Positions 41,645-50,612 of a stretch of DNA of 64,000 nt are shown here, piece by piece. The notes beneath the pieces were generated by a model that saw only the letters and a program-made list of their open reading frames with translations, was not told the DNA's origin and searched no databases. Numbering within the stretch: position 1 is the first letter of the stretch; each line of letters opens with the position of its first letter. The translations under genes and the position numbers were made by a program. The DNA lies in assembly GCF_951230155.1 (NCBI RefSeq), contig NZ_CATNVD010000019.1:1-64000 (forward strand), written 5' to 3'. This stretch comes from Parablautia sp. Marseille-Q6255. Its GTDB lineage: Bacteria > Bacillota > Clostridia > Lachnospirales > Lachnospiraceae.

Positions 41645-43903
41645 ATGAAAAGGTGGCGCGAAAGGATCAGAAAAACAGCAGTGGGAGCAGTATTTTCCGG
41701 CATCGCAGTGTTTCACGCGCTGTCCGGCTGTGTATATGCCGAAGAAGTGCCGATGGGACGTTTTGTCTGTGAGCAGGCAGGATTTCCAGAGCTTTCGGAT
41801 GGAGAAATGGCATACGATATTGTACAGACGCAGGCGGGCGTTCTGCGTCTGGTAACGGGAGGAGGACAGACAGGCGTGACGCTGTGGGACAGCAGCGACG
41901 CAGGGCAGACGTGGCAGAAGGCAGGCAGACTGCCGGAAGAATACGGCGGCCTGTATTATCTTTCGATTGCGCTTTGCGAAGACAGCGGCGGCGCGGCTCT
42001 CGCCTTAGACGGAGAAAAGCAGTATTATATTCCGTTTGATGCGCAGGGGAACGCGAAAAGGATAGAACAGCCGGAGGATGCGAATAGCTGGAGCCTTGCG
42101 TTTTCGCAGGATGGCCGTGTGGCAGCGCAGTCGTACAGCGGTGAGCTCTCTGTCCGGGACAGAGAGACAGGAGAAGTGGAGCAGACGCTTGGCGATATCG
42201 GAGCGGATGCAATGGCAGTCTGCGGGGAAGAAGTGATCGCGGTTGCAGGGAAAGAGGTGTTCCGGTATGATCTGAATACCGGTGAGCCGCTTGCACGGGA
42301 TGAGGCCCTGGAGCAGGCACTGTTCGATTCGGGGGAAACGTATGAGATCACGACGTCGTTCGGACGTCCGGTGCTCTTTGCAGGAGACGGGGCAGGACGG
42401 ATCTACTACTGCACGGCAAAAGGAATATTTTCACATATCATGGAAGGCAGTGTAGTAGAGCAGGTCATAGATGGTGAAATGACAGCGCTCGGGGATCCAT
42501 CGACACAGCTTCTGGCTCTGGAGGAGGCAGACGGGTCATTTTATGTTCTGACGATGGGGGATGCAGGTCAGACATCCCTTTTGCGATTTACCTATTCGGA
42601 TAATGTACAGAGTGTGCCGCCGGATACGGTGACGGTATATTCTCTTGAGGAAAATGATACGGTCCGTCATGCGGTATCTCAGTTCCAGACAGAGCATCCG
42701 GATATATATGTAGAATATCAGACGGGGATCAGCGCAGAGGATGGAGTGACTGTCGCGGATGCGGTTCGGACGCTGAATACACAGATTCTGGCAGGAGAAG
42801 GGCCGGATGTGCTGGTACTGGACGGGATGCCCGTGGACGACTATGTGGAGCAGGGAGTGCTGGCTGATATTAGCGGGATACTGGGTGAGGTAAGCCAGTC
42901 CGAAGGGCTGCTGGAAAATATCGTCTATGCCGGGCAAAAGGAGGACGGCAGTGTATATGCCGCTCCGGTACAGTTTTCCATGGTGGCTGTGGCGGGAGCG
43001 CCGGAGACGGCGGCACAGCTTGGCGGGGAAGGCTCTTTGGAAAATCTGAGAGAGCTTTCCAAAGAGGCAGGTCTGCTTTCCTGGAGCAGTGCATCGTGCC
43101 TGGCAGAAAGTCTGTATCCGGTATACAGCATGGGATGGAAACAGGATGACGGGACACTCAATGAAGCGCTGATCGGCCAGTACATCTCCCTGTGTACGGA
43201 TGTTTACCAGAATGTGGAGGCAAATGCAGATGCCAGTGAAAGTGAATTGCTGCAGATGTACCGCGAGTACGAGGAGACACTGAAGGCAGAGCAGACGTAT
43301 TACGATGATTATCCCGTATCTGAATCGAAATTCAATCTGGCGCGCGCAAAACGAAAGCTTTCTGTCGGGGCTCTTGGGGATATGATGGATTATATCTCTC
43401 TTCTTTCGATAGAAAACGAAGCGGAAGGCTGTGTATTCGTCTTCCCGGAGCAGGAAGGCGGCGCGGTCTTTGTCCCATATACGATGATCGGTATGTCAAG
43501 TACCGCAAAGGCAGGAGACCACGCACAGGAGTTCATCCGCTATCTGTTTGGTGCGGGCGGAATACAGGCCAGTACCTATTCGAGGTTCCCGGTCAATAAG
43601 GCGCTGTTTGACAGTATACTGCATCCATCCGAAGAGACAGTAGCGCAGATCGAACAGACGACATACGGGGAGGACTCGTATGAAATTGATGATCCTGTCA
43701 CAATATTCTGCAGATGGCCGTCCGAAGAGGAGCTGGATGCGTTTACGGACGCAGTAAACGGTCTTTCCGTATGCGCGGACATGGATCGTGTACAGCGCGA
43801 TACGGTGATCGCGGAAACGAAAAAATCGATGTACGGAATCTGTACAGAAGAAGAGGCAGTGAGCTCTGTCATGCAGAAGCTGAACCTGTATCTGGCAGAA
43901 TAA
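41645..43903 (+). CDS. lipoprotein: beta-propeller-like region fused to extracellular solute-binding domain (paralogue 2)
   Basis: The 752-residue protein matches the preceding gene over its length, with shared blocks such as RYDLNTGEPLARDEAL, VVEQVIDG, SAEDGVTVADAVRTLNT, GPDVLVLDGMPV and an identical end MQKLNLYLAE. Unlike its neighbour it has a lipobox LSGC, with Cys29 as the lipidated residue. The N-terminal half has the blade-like VTLWDSSDAGQTWQK Asp box; the C-terminal half is the solute-binding domain. The pair arose by tandem duplication, and one copy should be membrane-tethered while the other may be free or held by its signal sequence. Confidence 0.85.
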   Translation: MKRWRERIRKTAVGAVFSGIAVFHALSGCVYAEEVPMGRFVCEQAGFPELSDGEMAYDIVQTQAGVLRLVTGGGQTGVTLWDSSDAGQTWQKAGRLPEEYGGLYYLSIALCEDSGGAALALDGEKQYYIPFDAQGNAKRIEQPEDANSWSLAFSQDGRVAAQSYSGELSVRDRETGEVEQTLGDIGADAMAVCGEEVIAVAGKEVFRYDLNTGEPLARDEALEQALFDSGETYEITTSFGRPVLFAGDGAGRIYYCTAKGIFSHIMEGSVVEQVIDGEMTALGDPSTQLLALEEADGSFYVLTMGDAGQTSLLRFTYSDNVQSVPPDTVTVYSLEENDTVRHAVSQFQTEHPDIYVEYQTGISAEDGVTVADAVRTLNTQILAGEGPDVLVLDGMPVDDYVEQGVLADISGILGEVSQSEGLLENIVYAGQKEDGSVYAAPVQFSMVAVAGAPETAAQLGGEGSLENLRELSKEAGLLSWSSASCLAESLYPVYSMGWKQDDGTLNEALIGQYISLCTDVYQNVEANADASESELLQMYREYEETLKAEQTYYDDYPVSESKFNLARAKRKLSVGALGDMMDYISLLSIENEAEGCVFVFPEQEGGAVFVPYTMIGMSSTAKAGDHAQEFIRYLFGAGGIQASTYSRFPVNKALFDSILHPSEETVAQIEQTTYGEDSYEIDDPVTIFCRWPSEEELDAFTDAVNGLSVCADMDRVQRDTVIAETKKSMYGICTEEEAVSSVMQKLNLYLAE

Positions 43904-43920
43904 AGGCAGGAAGAGGAAGA

Positions 43921-44829
43921 ATGAGAAAAAAAGGAAAAGCCGGTCGTGTATGCCGGAAAACTCAGAAATATCCGCTATCTGGGCGCAGGGCAGTCAGGCG
44001 GGAGTTTGCAGGGCTTCTCTTCCTGCTTCCCGGTCTTGTCGGAGTCCTCTGCTTTACCCTGCTTCCTTTTTTGGAAGTAATAAAGCGTTCCTTTCAGAGT
44101 GCAGTCACACAGCAGTGGGTGGGACTGAAAAATTACCGGGAGGTGTTTTCAAACGCAGCCTTTCGCATGGCTGCGGAAAATACGCTGCGGTTTACCTTTA
44201 TCTGTATTCCTCTGCTTGTTGTGTTCTCTCTTGTACTGGCCGTTGTCCTGCAGAAGCTGCGGACAGGGAAAAATACGCTAAAGGGAATGTTCCTGGTGCC
44301 GGTGGCTGTCCCCGCGGCTTCTGTAGTGCTTGTCTGGAAGGCTTTGTTTCATTCAAATGGCCTGCTGAATGCGGTGCTGGAACGCTTTTGTGCAGAGCCG
44401 GTGAACTGGATGGGCAGTAATGCTGCATTTGCGGTGCTCGTGATCAGCTATCTGTGGAAAAATATCGGCTATGATATGGTGCTGTGGATGGCAGGGCTGT
44501 CCGGTATCCCGACTGCGATCTATGAGGCAGCCCGTGTGGACGGGGCAGGAGAGTGGAAATGCTTTCTGAAGATCACACTTCCCAACCTGAAGCCGGCGCT
44601 GTATACGATCTCGGTGCTGTCCTTTTTAAATTCCTTTAAGGTATTCCGGGAGGCGTGGCTGGTTGCAGGAGATTATCCGCACCAGAGCATGTATCTGATC
44701 CAGCATCTGTATAATAACTGGTTCCGTGAGCTTTCCTTTGACAAGATCGCTGCGGCTGCGGTGATCAATGCGGCGCTGGTATTCGGACTGATCCTGCTTT
44801 TGCAGAGGGCGTGGGACAGTGAGGTATAG
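43921..44829 (+). CDS. ABC transporter permease, MalF/UgpA type
   Basis: The 302-residue protein has a basic N-terminus and about six membrane helices. The coupling motif EAARVDGAGEWKCFLKITLP at about residues 202-221 is the EAA loop of carbohydrate-type importers. The start at 43921 lies 17 bases after the solute-binding gene, with AGGAAGAGGAAG upstream; 69 codons of open frame further upstream overlap that gene and are not coding. It pairs with the next permease. Confidence 0.93.
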   Translation: MRKKGKAGRVCRKTQKYPLSGRRAVRREFAGLLFLLPGLVGVLCFTLLPFLEVIKRSFQSAVTQQWVGLKNYREVFSNAAFRMAAENTLRFTFICIPLLVVFSLVLAVVLQKLRTGKNTLKGMFLVPVAVPAASVVLVWKALFHSNGLLNAVLERFCAEPVNWMGSNAAFAVLVISYLWKNIGYDMVLWMAGLSGIPTAIYEAARVDGAGEWKCFLKITLPNLKPALYTISVLSFLNSFKVFREAWLVAGDYPHQSMYLIQHLYNNWFRELSFDKIAAAAVINAALVFGLILLLQRAWDSEV

Positions 44830-44895
44830 CGGCAAAACGGCGGGCAACTGAAAGGATAGTATGAGAAAAGGCAGCGCGGGGGAACGGTGGGAAGG

Positions 44896-45843
44896 ATGAC
44901 TGGAGCAAAGAAAGGGCGAAGTGTGATGCAGGGCAGTGGTAAAAGTAAAAGAAAAAGCAGCAGGAAGAGAAAAATCCAAAGAAAAGAGCGCGGCAGCGGC
45001 AGTGCCGGAAGGCTGCTGGTGTATACGCTGCTTTTTCTGCTTGCGGCAGTGATTTTTTTTCCTATTGTTTTTGCAGTGGGCGGAGCCTTTATGCAGCAGT
45101 GGGAGCTAAAGGAGTATCTGGGGTCTGTGCTTGGCGGAGCGCAGGGGATGGCGTCCTGGTCTCTTGTGCCAAAGGCGCCGACTCTGCAGCCGCTTGTCGA
45201 GGTGCTGATCGATTCCCCGCAGTTTTTTGTGATGTTCTGGAATTCGATGAGGATCTCTGTGTTCATCCTGATCGGGCAGATTGTATTCGGTGTGCCTGCA
45301 GCGTGGGGGCTGGCGCGTTTTTCTTTTCCGGGGAAACGGCTTTTATTAATGCTTTACATTGTCCTTATGCTGATGCCGTTTCAGGTGCTGATGCTTCCGG
45401 AGTATCTGGTGCTGGATGACCTTTGCCTGCTTGATACACACTGGGCGGTTATCCTGCCGGCAGTATTTTCTACCTTCCCGGTATTTATCATGTACCGGTT
45501 TTTCTGTGGGATCCCGGAGGCAGTGCTGGAGGCAGCGCGGATCGACGGAGCGGGAAACCTGCAGATTTTTTTGCGGATCGGGATACCGCTTGGCGCGGCA
45601 GGTATTGTTTCTGCCTCGATCCTCGGATTTTTGGAGTCCTGGAATATGATTGAGCAGCCGATGACCTTTTTAAAGACAAAGGCGCTGTGGCCTCTGTCTT
45701 TGTATCTGCCGGAGATCGGTCTGGAGGAGGCCGGAGCGGGGTTTGCCGCAGCGCTTCTGATGCTGATCCCGGCGCTGCTGCTGTTTCTTTCGGGACAGGA
45801 GTATCTGGAGCAGGGAATTACCGCTGCTGCGGTGAAGGAATGA
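44896..45843 (+). CDS. ABC transporter permease, MalG/UgpE type
   Basis: The protein of about 315 residues has an unusually basic N-terminal tail (KSKRKSSRKRKIQRKERG) followed by six membrane helices and the EAA loop EAARIDGAGNLQIFLRIGIP. It is the partner of the preceding permease. The start is not firm: ATG 44896 (after GGTGGGAAGG), GTG 44887 and a later ATG are in frame. The stop of a 12-codon ORF (44861-44899) overlaps ATG 44896. No ATPase gene is found in the operon. Confidence 0.9.
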   Translation: MTGAKKGRSVMQGSGKSKRKSSRKRKIQRKERGSGSAGRLLVYTLLFLLAAVIFFPIVFAVGGAFMQQWELKEYLGSVLGGAQGMASWSLVPKAPTLQPLVEVLIDSPQFFVMFWNSMRISVFILIGQIVFGVPAAWGLARFSFPGKRLLLMLYIVLMLMPFQVLMLPEYLVLDDLCLLDTHWAVILPAVFSTFPVFIMYRFFCGIPEAVLEAARIDGAGNLQIFLRIGIPLGAAGIVSASILGFLESWNMIEQPMTFLKTKALWPLSLYLPEIGLEEAGAGFAAALLMLIPALLLFLSGQEYLEQGITAAAVKE

Positions 45844-45864
45844 CAGACAACAGGAGGATGTATT

Positions 45865-48159
45865 TTGGATAAGAAGAGATTGTTGCGTATCACAGCGGCT
45901 TTTTTTGCATGTATGCTCTGCTTTACCGTAATTTCCAGAGCTGCAGATCAGATGAGTGTGGCGGCGGTAGTGACAGCGCGGCCGGAAAACAAGATGATCA
46001 CGCATGATATTGCAGTGGCGGGAAAGGTAACGCAGAACCAGGAGCTTGCGGTTACGACAGAGCCGGACCAGAGGGTAAAATCAATCTATGTAAGCGAGGG
46101 CGACCGGGTGAAGAAGGGAGACCTGCTCTTTGAGATCGACCTGACTCTTCTGGAGGAGAAGATACTGGCGCAGCAGCAGGAGATGGAGAAGCAGCAGCTC
46201 ACGGTCGGGGATGCGAAGAGCCAAAAGGAGGTCAGCGCACAGCAAAAGGCAAGCCAGCAGGCACAGGCGGCGGAGCAGTATGCACTCTCGACACACAGCG
46301 CGGGCGTGCAGCTGTCGCGTGCCAGGGAAGCCCTGGACGAGGCAAAGAAGGAGCTGAAGAGATTTCGGAAAAAGCATCAAAATGAGAGTGCCGGGCAGGA
46401 CAGCAGCGTGGAGGCTTCTCTCGAGCAGGCCTGTGAGGAAAAGGCGCAGGCGTATATTCAGGCGCAGCAGGAACTGGCGCAGGTACAGTGGAAGATCGAA
46501 AATGCAGTCCATACAGCGCTCCAGCAGGCGGTCAATAACGCTTCCCGGATGGGGGGATATGCGCCACCTGCTCTGGAGGATACAGATCCCGTCCCTGATG
46601 CGCCGGTCCTTTTGGAGGAGCCGGATGAGGTACGGACCGGTTCCTCAGATGGTGCGGGAGAGCTGGATGCTCCAGAGGAACTCCTTATAGAAGATTTTGC
46701 CGGTGATCGGGAGCTTTCGGAAAATGGCGCCTGGGACGATGTGCAAGCGCCTGTGGGACACAGCGGGACAGAATCATATACACAGGAGGAAGGACCGGGA
46801 GCAGCGCCGGATTGGGCGCCGGCAGAAAATGAGCCGGGTGCAGGAGACATTACGATAGAAGGCGCAGAGATTGTCGGAGGCGGAGAAGCCACAGATGCAG
46901 AAACTGATGGGAGCGTCGGAGGAAATGGAAGTACAGGGATCGGCGGGAACATCGGAGGAAACGGAAGTACAGGGACCGGTGGGAGCATCGGAGGAAATGG
47001 AAGTACAGGGACCGGCGGGAGCATCGGAGGAAATGGAAGTACAGGGACCGGCGGGAGCATTGGAGGAAATGGAAGTACAGGGACCGACGGAAGCATCGGA
47101 GAAAACGGAGATACAGATGCGGACGGAGCCGATGATATTATAATAGAAGGAATGGATGGAGGAGGCGCAGATGCGCCGTCACAAGAAGAGCTGGATCGGA
47201 TTGAACAGTCTGTCCGGGACAGCTACGCTTCTGAGCTTTTGGCAGCACAGCAGAAGGTGGAGACGGCGCTTGCGCAGAAGCAGGAAGCAGAAAAGGCGCT
47301 TGCGCAGTATCAGCAGGAGCGGCTGGAGGCAGGAAATGCCCAGAATGCGCAGTCAGAAAAGCAGCTGATCGCAAATGTAAAAGCAGCGCAGCAGGCATAT
47401 GAGGATGCTGCGATCGCTGCCAATGAGGCGGCAGTGACATCCGGGCGGGCAGTACAGCAGGCCGGTATCCCGGATGCATCAAACAGCTCTGACCGGATGA
47501 ATGAGATTACATATGAGCAGATGGAGCTGCAGCTTTCAAAGCTCGAGAAGCTAAAGCAGGAGGAAGGACGGATCACAGCTCCCTGCGATGGGCTGATCAC
47601 AAAAATCCAGGTTATCACAGGAGAGAAGACGACCGATACGACAGCCATGCTCCTTACGGACCTGTCAAAGGGCTATCGGTTTAAGGGCGAGCTGACAAAG
47701 GAGCAGGAGGAATATATTGCGGTGGGCGATTCTGTGACCCTGCGCGGCAGCTCAAAAAAGCAGGTTTTGGAGGAGCTTCCGGTGGAGTCTGTGACAGAGG
47801 ATGAGAGTCAGGAAGATATTTATCAGATAACCGTCCAGATCCCCATGGAATCTGATGTATTTGAGCTCGGGGCAGGCGCGACGCTTGAATTCAGCAAAAA
47901 GTCAGAGGCCTACCCTGTCTGCGTGCCGCTGTCTGCGCTTCGTCTGGATGAAAAAAATCAGACCTATGTGCTTGTGACAGAGCAGTATGACTCTGTATTG
48001 GGAACGGAGATACGGGCGCGCCGGGTAGACGTGACTGTCCTGGAGAAAAATGAGTCCTATGCGGCGCTTGCACAGGGCGGCCTTACCTCGCAGCAGGAGG
48101 TCATTATCAGCTCTAATAAGGCAGTGGATGAGGGCAGTCGTGTACGGGTACAGGAATAA
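45865..48159 (+). CDS. HlyD-like membrane fusion/adaptor protein with Gly-Ser repeat
   Basis: The 764-residue protein has an N-terminal signal anchor (about 6-30), a biotinyl-lipoyl-like half (ELAVTTEPDQRVKSIYVSEGDRVKKGDLLFEID), a coiled-coil at about 90-175, and a long insert with five 12-residue units GGNGSTG(I/T)(G/D)G(N/S)I (352-411). After these come a second coiled coil (about 440-575), the second lipoyl half (ITAPCDGLITKIQVITGEK) and beta-barrel domains to the end. This is the layout of adaptors in MacAB/HlyD-type export. The start is TTG 45865 with AGGAGG seven bases upstream; the nearby ATG is out of frame. Its place after two importer permeases is unusual. Confidence 0.88.
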   Translation: MDKKRLLRITAAFFACMLCFTVISRAADQMSVAAVVTARPENKMITHDIAVAGKVTQNQELAVTTEPDQRVKSIYVSEGDRVKKGDLLFEIDLTLLEEKILAQQQEMEKQQLTVGDAKSQKEVSAQQKASQQAQAAEQYALSTHSAGVQLSRAREALDEAKKELKRFRKKHQNESAGQDSSVEASLEQACEEKAQAYIQAQQELAQVQWKIENAVHTALQQAVNNASRMGGYAPPALEDTDPVPDAPVLLEEPDEVRTGSSDGAGELDAPEELLIEDFAGDRELSENGAWDDVQAPVGHSGTESYTQEEGPGAAPDWAPAENEPGAGDITIEGAEIVGGGEATDAETDGSVGGNGSTGIGGNIGGNGSTGTGGSIGGNGSTGTGGSIGGNGSTGTGGSIGGNGSTGTDGSIGENGDTDADGADDIIIEGMDGGGADAPSQEELDRIEQSVRDSYASELLAAQQKVETALAQKQEAEKALAQYQQERLEAGNAQNAQSEKQLIANVKAAQQAYEDAAIAANEAAVTSGRAVQQAGIPDASNSSDRMNEITYEQMELQLSKLEKLKQEEGRITAPCDGLITKIQVITGEKTTDTTAMLLTDLSKGYRFKGELTKEQEEYIAVGDSVTLRGSSKKQVLEELPVESVTEDESQEDIYQITVQIPMESDVFELGAGATLEFSKKSEAYPVCVPLSALRLDEKNQTYVLVTEQYDSVLGTEIRARRVDVTVLEKNESYAALAQGGLTSQQEVIISSNKAVDEGSRVRVQE
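46918..47097 (+). repeat. 5 x 36-bp in-frame tandem repeat
   Basis: Five contiguous 36-bp units encode GGNGSTGTGGSI and close variants, with only a few differing bases per copy, followed by a decayed sixth unit. It is a flexible glycine-serine linker inside the adaptor and likely varies in copy number between strains. Confidence 0.93.
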
Positions 48160-48201
48160 GGCAGGATGGAGCAGGCGTATGAAAGCAGGGAGGCAGGATA
48201 A

Positions 48202-49218
48202 ATGAGGAGGATCAGGGTATGCGCAGGAATGTTTATCACAGCACTCTTTTTTCTTCTGGCGGTGCGTTTTTGTACAGCAGCGCGCAGATATTCTGATACA
48301 GCGGTGATCCTGCTGGAGGGGCAGGCGCTTGATACGAAGCAGGCAGCCGGCCTGTGTGAGCAGGAAAAAGAACAGGAGCAGGGCTTTTGCTTCTGGGGTG
48401 AACAGGATGCGGCGCAGCTTGTCTGTCGGGAGACTGGCGGTATGGGCACGGTAAAGACTGTGCTTACACAGGGTAATCCGGAGCTGATCGTTCCGGGGAT
48501 CGGGATGCTTGCATATCAGGATCGGGGATGCTTTGTGGATGCGCAGACGGCACAGGAACTGTTCGGGACGCAGCAGGCAGCGGGACAGACCGTGTGGTGT
48601 GACGAGCGTGCCTACACCGTCTGCGGCGTTGTAGAAAGCCTGGACCGGATCATGATCCGGCAGGCGGCAGAAGAAGACGGTCCGGTCCTTCATATGGTAT
48701 CGGTATATCTGACGCAGTCCGGGTCTGGAAGCGGGGAAGCGCAGCAGTTTCTGATCCGGTCCGGACTCGATGGAAAGGTCATGGACACAGGATTTTTAAA
48801 TGCGGCGGCGCAGGATCTCCTCCTTTTGCTTCCGCTGCTTCTGGGAGTCTGGCTGGTATCCCTGCTCGCAGGACAGATAAGATGCAGTACGCGCACCGCT
48901 CAGAGGCTGCTGTATGCGGCGGGAACGCTCGGGGCGGCCGCGGTCATTTGCTTTTTTGTGTTCCGCCATCTTCAGATCCCGGCGGATATGATCCCGACAA
49001 AGTGGTCGGATTTTTCCTTCTGGGAACAGTGGTGGGAAAAGCAGCGGGAGAATCTGCTGCTGATCTTCCGGACTGCGAAGGGAGAGGCGCAGCTTACCAT
49101 GCTGTGGAACCTTGGCCTTGGCATGCTGTGCAATCTGTGCGCGGTGTGCTCGGAGGTGTTTTTGCTCCTTTTATCCGGCAGGGATGGCGGGCAAAGCGCA
49201 GGAAAAGTACAAAAATAA
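48202..49218 (+). CDS. membrane protein with MacB-like extracellular domain
   Basis: The 338-residue protein has an N-terminal helix (about 8-27), an extracellular domain of about 175 residues, and then three hydrophobic segments at about 204-224, 233-252 and 295-322. The layout and the segment GMLAYQDRGCFVDAQTAQELFGTQQAAGQTV with YTVCGVVESLD recall the MacB periplasmic core domain and FtsX-like permeases, here seen in segments. The match is weak and inferred from pattern. GGGAGG precedes the ATG. It is the last gene of the operon and has no ATPase partner nearby. Confidence 0.6.
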   Translation: MRRIRVCAGMFITALFFLLAVRFCTAARRYSDTAVILLEGQALDTKQAAGLCEQEKEQEQGFCFWGEQDAAQLVCRETGGMGTVKTVLTQGNPELIVPGIGMLAYQDRGCFVDAQTAQELFGTQQAAGQTVWCDERAYTVCGVVESLDRIMIRQAAEEDGPVLHMVSVYLTQSGSGSGEAQQFLIRSGLDGKVMDTGFLNAAAQDLLLLLPLLLGVWLVSLLAGQIRCSTRTAQRLLYAAGTLGAAAVICFFVFRHLQIPADMIPTKWSDFSFWEQWWEKQRENLLLIFRTAKGEAQLTMLWNLGLGMLCNLCAVCSEVFLLLLSGRDGGQSAGKVQK

Positions 49219-49225
49219 AAACAGG

Positions 49226-49254
49226 TTGTATTCTGGAGAGAATTTATCTATACT
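49226..49254 (+). promoter_or_regulatory. promoter of the split ThrE exporter
   Basis: TTGTAT (49226-49231) and TATACT (49249-49254) are 17 bp apart, only 8 bases after the preceding stop codon. Confidence 0.75.
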
Positions 49255-49343
49255 AGAATCTGTTCAGTCATGACTGTTTCGTGCGGGCCAAGGCAGGGCC
49301 GGACGGATACAGGCGCTGGAAAAGATATGGTATGGAGGCCGGC

Positions 49344-50114
49344 ATGGAATTTCAAAGAGAAAACCGGATCATAAAATGTGTGCTGGACGCAGGAGAGCTG
49401 ATCCTGAAGTCCGGAGGAGAGATCAACCGTGTAGAGGATACGATGACCCGTATGTTCCAGGCATACGGGTTTCTTCGCGCAGATGTGTTTACGATCACGT
49501 CCTCGATCGTTGTTACGGTATATACTGCTCAGGGAGCGATACTGACTCAGACGAGGCGGATTTACGGATATGATACGAACCTGCAGCGCGTGGCGCTCGT
49601 CAATCAGCTGGCAAGAGAGGTGTGCGCATCGCCGATCGGAGTGGAGGAGCTCGAATGCAGGCTGGAGGAGATCGACCGGAGCAGGGAATGGCCGTTTTGG
49701 TTTAAGATACTGCTTTATGGAGCTACGGCGGCTGTCTTTGCCGTATTTTACAGCGGCGGAGTACTGGAGGCCGTATTTGCGGCTGTGACCGGAATGGGGA
49801 TCTGTCTGCTGCTGCGTCTGATGCAGCAGGCAGTGTCCAATGCGATCGTCAGATATGCGGCATGTTCCGCAGTCGGCGGTCTGTTTTTGACGCTCGTACA
49901 AAAATGCGGGATATCGTTTCATATTGATCCTGCCATGATGGGAAATATCATGCTCCTGATCCCGGGGCTGCCATTTATGAATGCGATCCGCGAGATGCTT
50001 GCGGGAGATACGATGTCGGGACTTTTGCGGCTGTGTGAATCGCTGATCCGTACGATCGCGATCGCAGCAGGCTTTATCGGAGCTATGACGTTGATGGGAG
50101 GAGGGCTCAGATGA
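49344..50114 (+). CDS. threonine/serine exporter, N-terminal half (ThrE/DUF1212)
   Basis: The 256-residue protein has a cytoplasmic N-terminal part with LILKSGGEINRVEDTMTRM, a ThrE hallmark, and then five likely membrane helices from about residue 118. ThrE of Corynebacterium exports threonine and serine as one chain; in many Firmicutes the protein is split in two, as here. The start at 49344 has GGAGG five bases upstream. The second half follows 37 bases later. Confidence 0.92.
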   Translation: MEFQRENRIIKCVLDAGELILKSGGEINRVEDTMTRMFQAYGFLRADVFTITSSIVVTVYTAQGAILTQTRRIYGYDTNLQRVALVNQLAREVCASPIGVEELECRLEEIDRSREWPFWFKILLYGATAAVFAVFYSGGVLEAVFAAVTGMGICLLLRLMQQAVSNAIVRYAACSAVGGLFLTLVQKCGISFHIDPAMMGNIMLLIPGLPFMNAIREMLAGDTMSGLLRLCESLIRTIAIAAGFIGAMTLMGGGLR

Positions 50115-50151
50115 GCACCGACCGGAGAAGGATGACAGGAGGTAGATCCGG

Positions 50152-50610
50152 ATGGGAATACAGGAGATAGTACAGATTCTGGCAGCGGGACTTGGTTCCG
50201 TCTGCTTTGCTCTTATGTTTGGCGTGCGCGGCGGCAAGCTGATCACAGTCGGATGGGGCGGGGCGCTGTCCTGGCTGATTTTTCTGGTCGGAAAGCAGCA
50301 CGGCTCCGCTTTGCTGGGGCTGTTTGAGGCAGTTGTGGTGGCGGCTGCGATCGCGGAGACGGAGGCGCGCCGGAGAAAGACACCAGTGATCGTCATGGAG
50401 GTGCCGCTTCTGATCCCGCTGCTCCCGGGAGGCGACCTGTATCGGATGATGGTGTCTATTATGCAAAATGGCGTGCTCGCATCGATGTCCGATATTGTGT
50501 GGCTGGTGCAGGAGGTGTTTATTATAGCCGCCGGTATTATCCTCGTCTCGACCATCGTATCGGTCTATATGAAGATACGCCAGCGGCTATGCAAAATCTG
50601 TGCCAGATGA
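50152..50610 (+). CDS. threonine/serine exporter, C-terminal half (ThrE_2/DUF3815)
   Basis: The 152-residue protein has four to five membrane helices and the conserved PLLIPLLPGGDLYRMM segment of the ThrE_2 domain, matching the second half of ThrE. GGAGGT precedes the ATG. It should associate with the preceding protein. Its stop codon is only two bases from the stop of the convergent transporter gene, leaving no room for an intergenic terminator. Confidence 0.92.
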   Translation: MGIQEIVQILAAGLGSVCFALMFGVRGGKLITVGWGGALSWLIFLVGKQHGSALLGLFEAVVVAAAIAETEARRRKTPVIVMEVPLLIPLLPGGDLYRMMVSIMQNGVLASMSDIVWLVQEVFIIAAGIILVSTIVSVYMKIRQRLCKICAR

Positions 50611-50612
50611 GG

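Noticed and set aside
46458-47096. Minus-strand ORF with repeated LPFPPMLPPVPV
   Set aside because: It is the complement of the Gly/Ser repeat in the adaptor gene.
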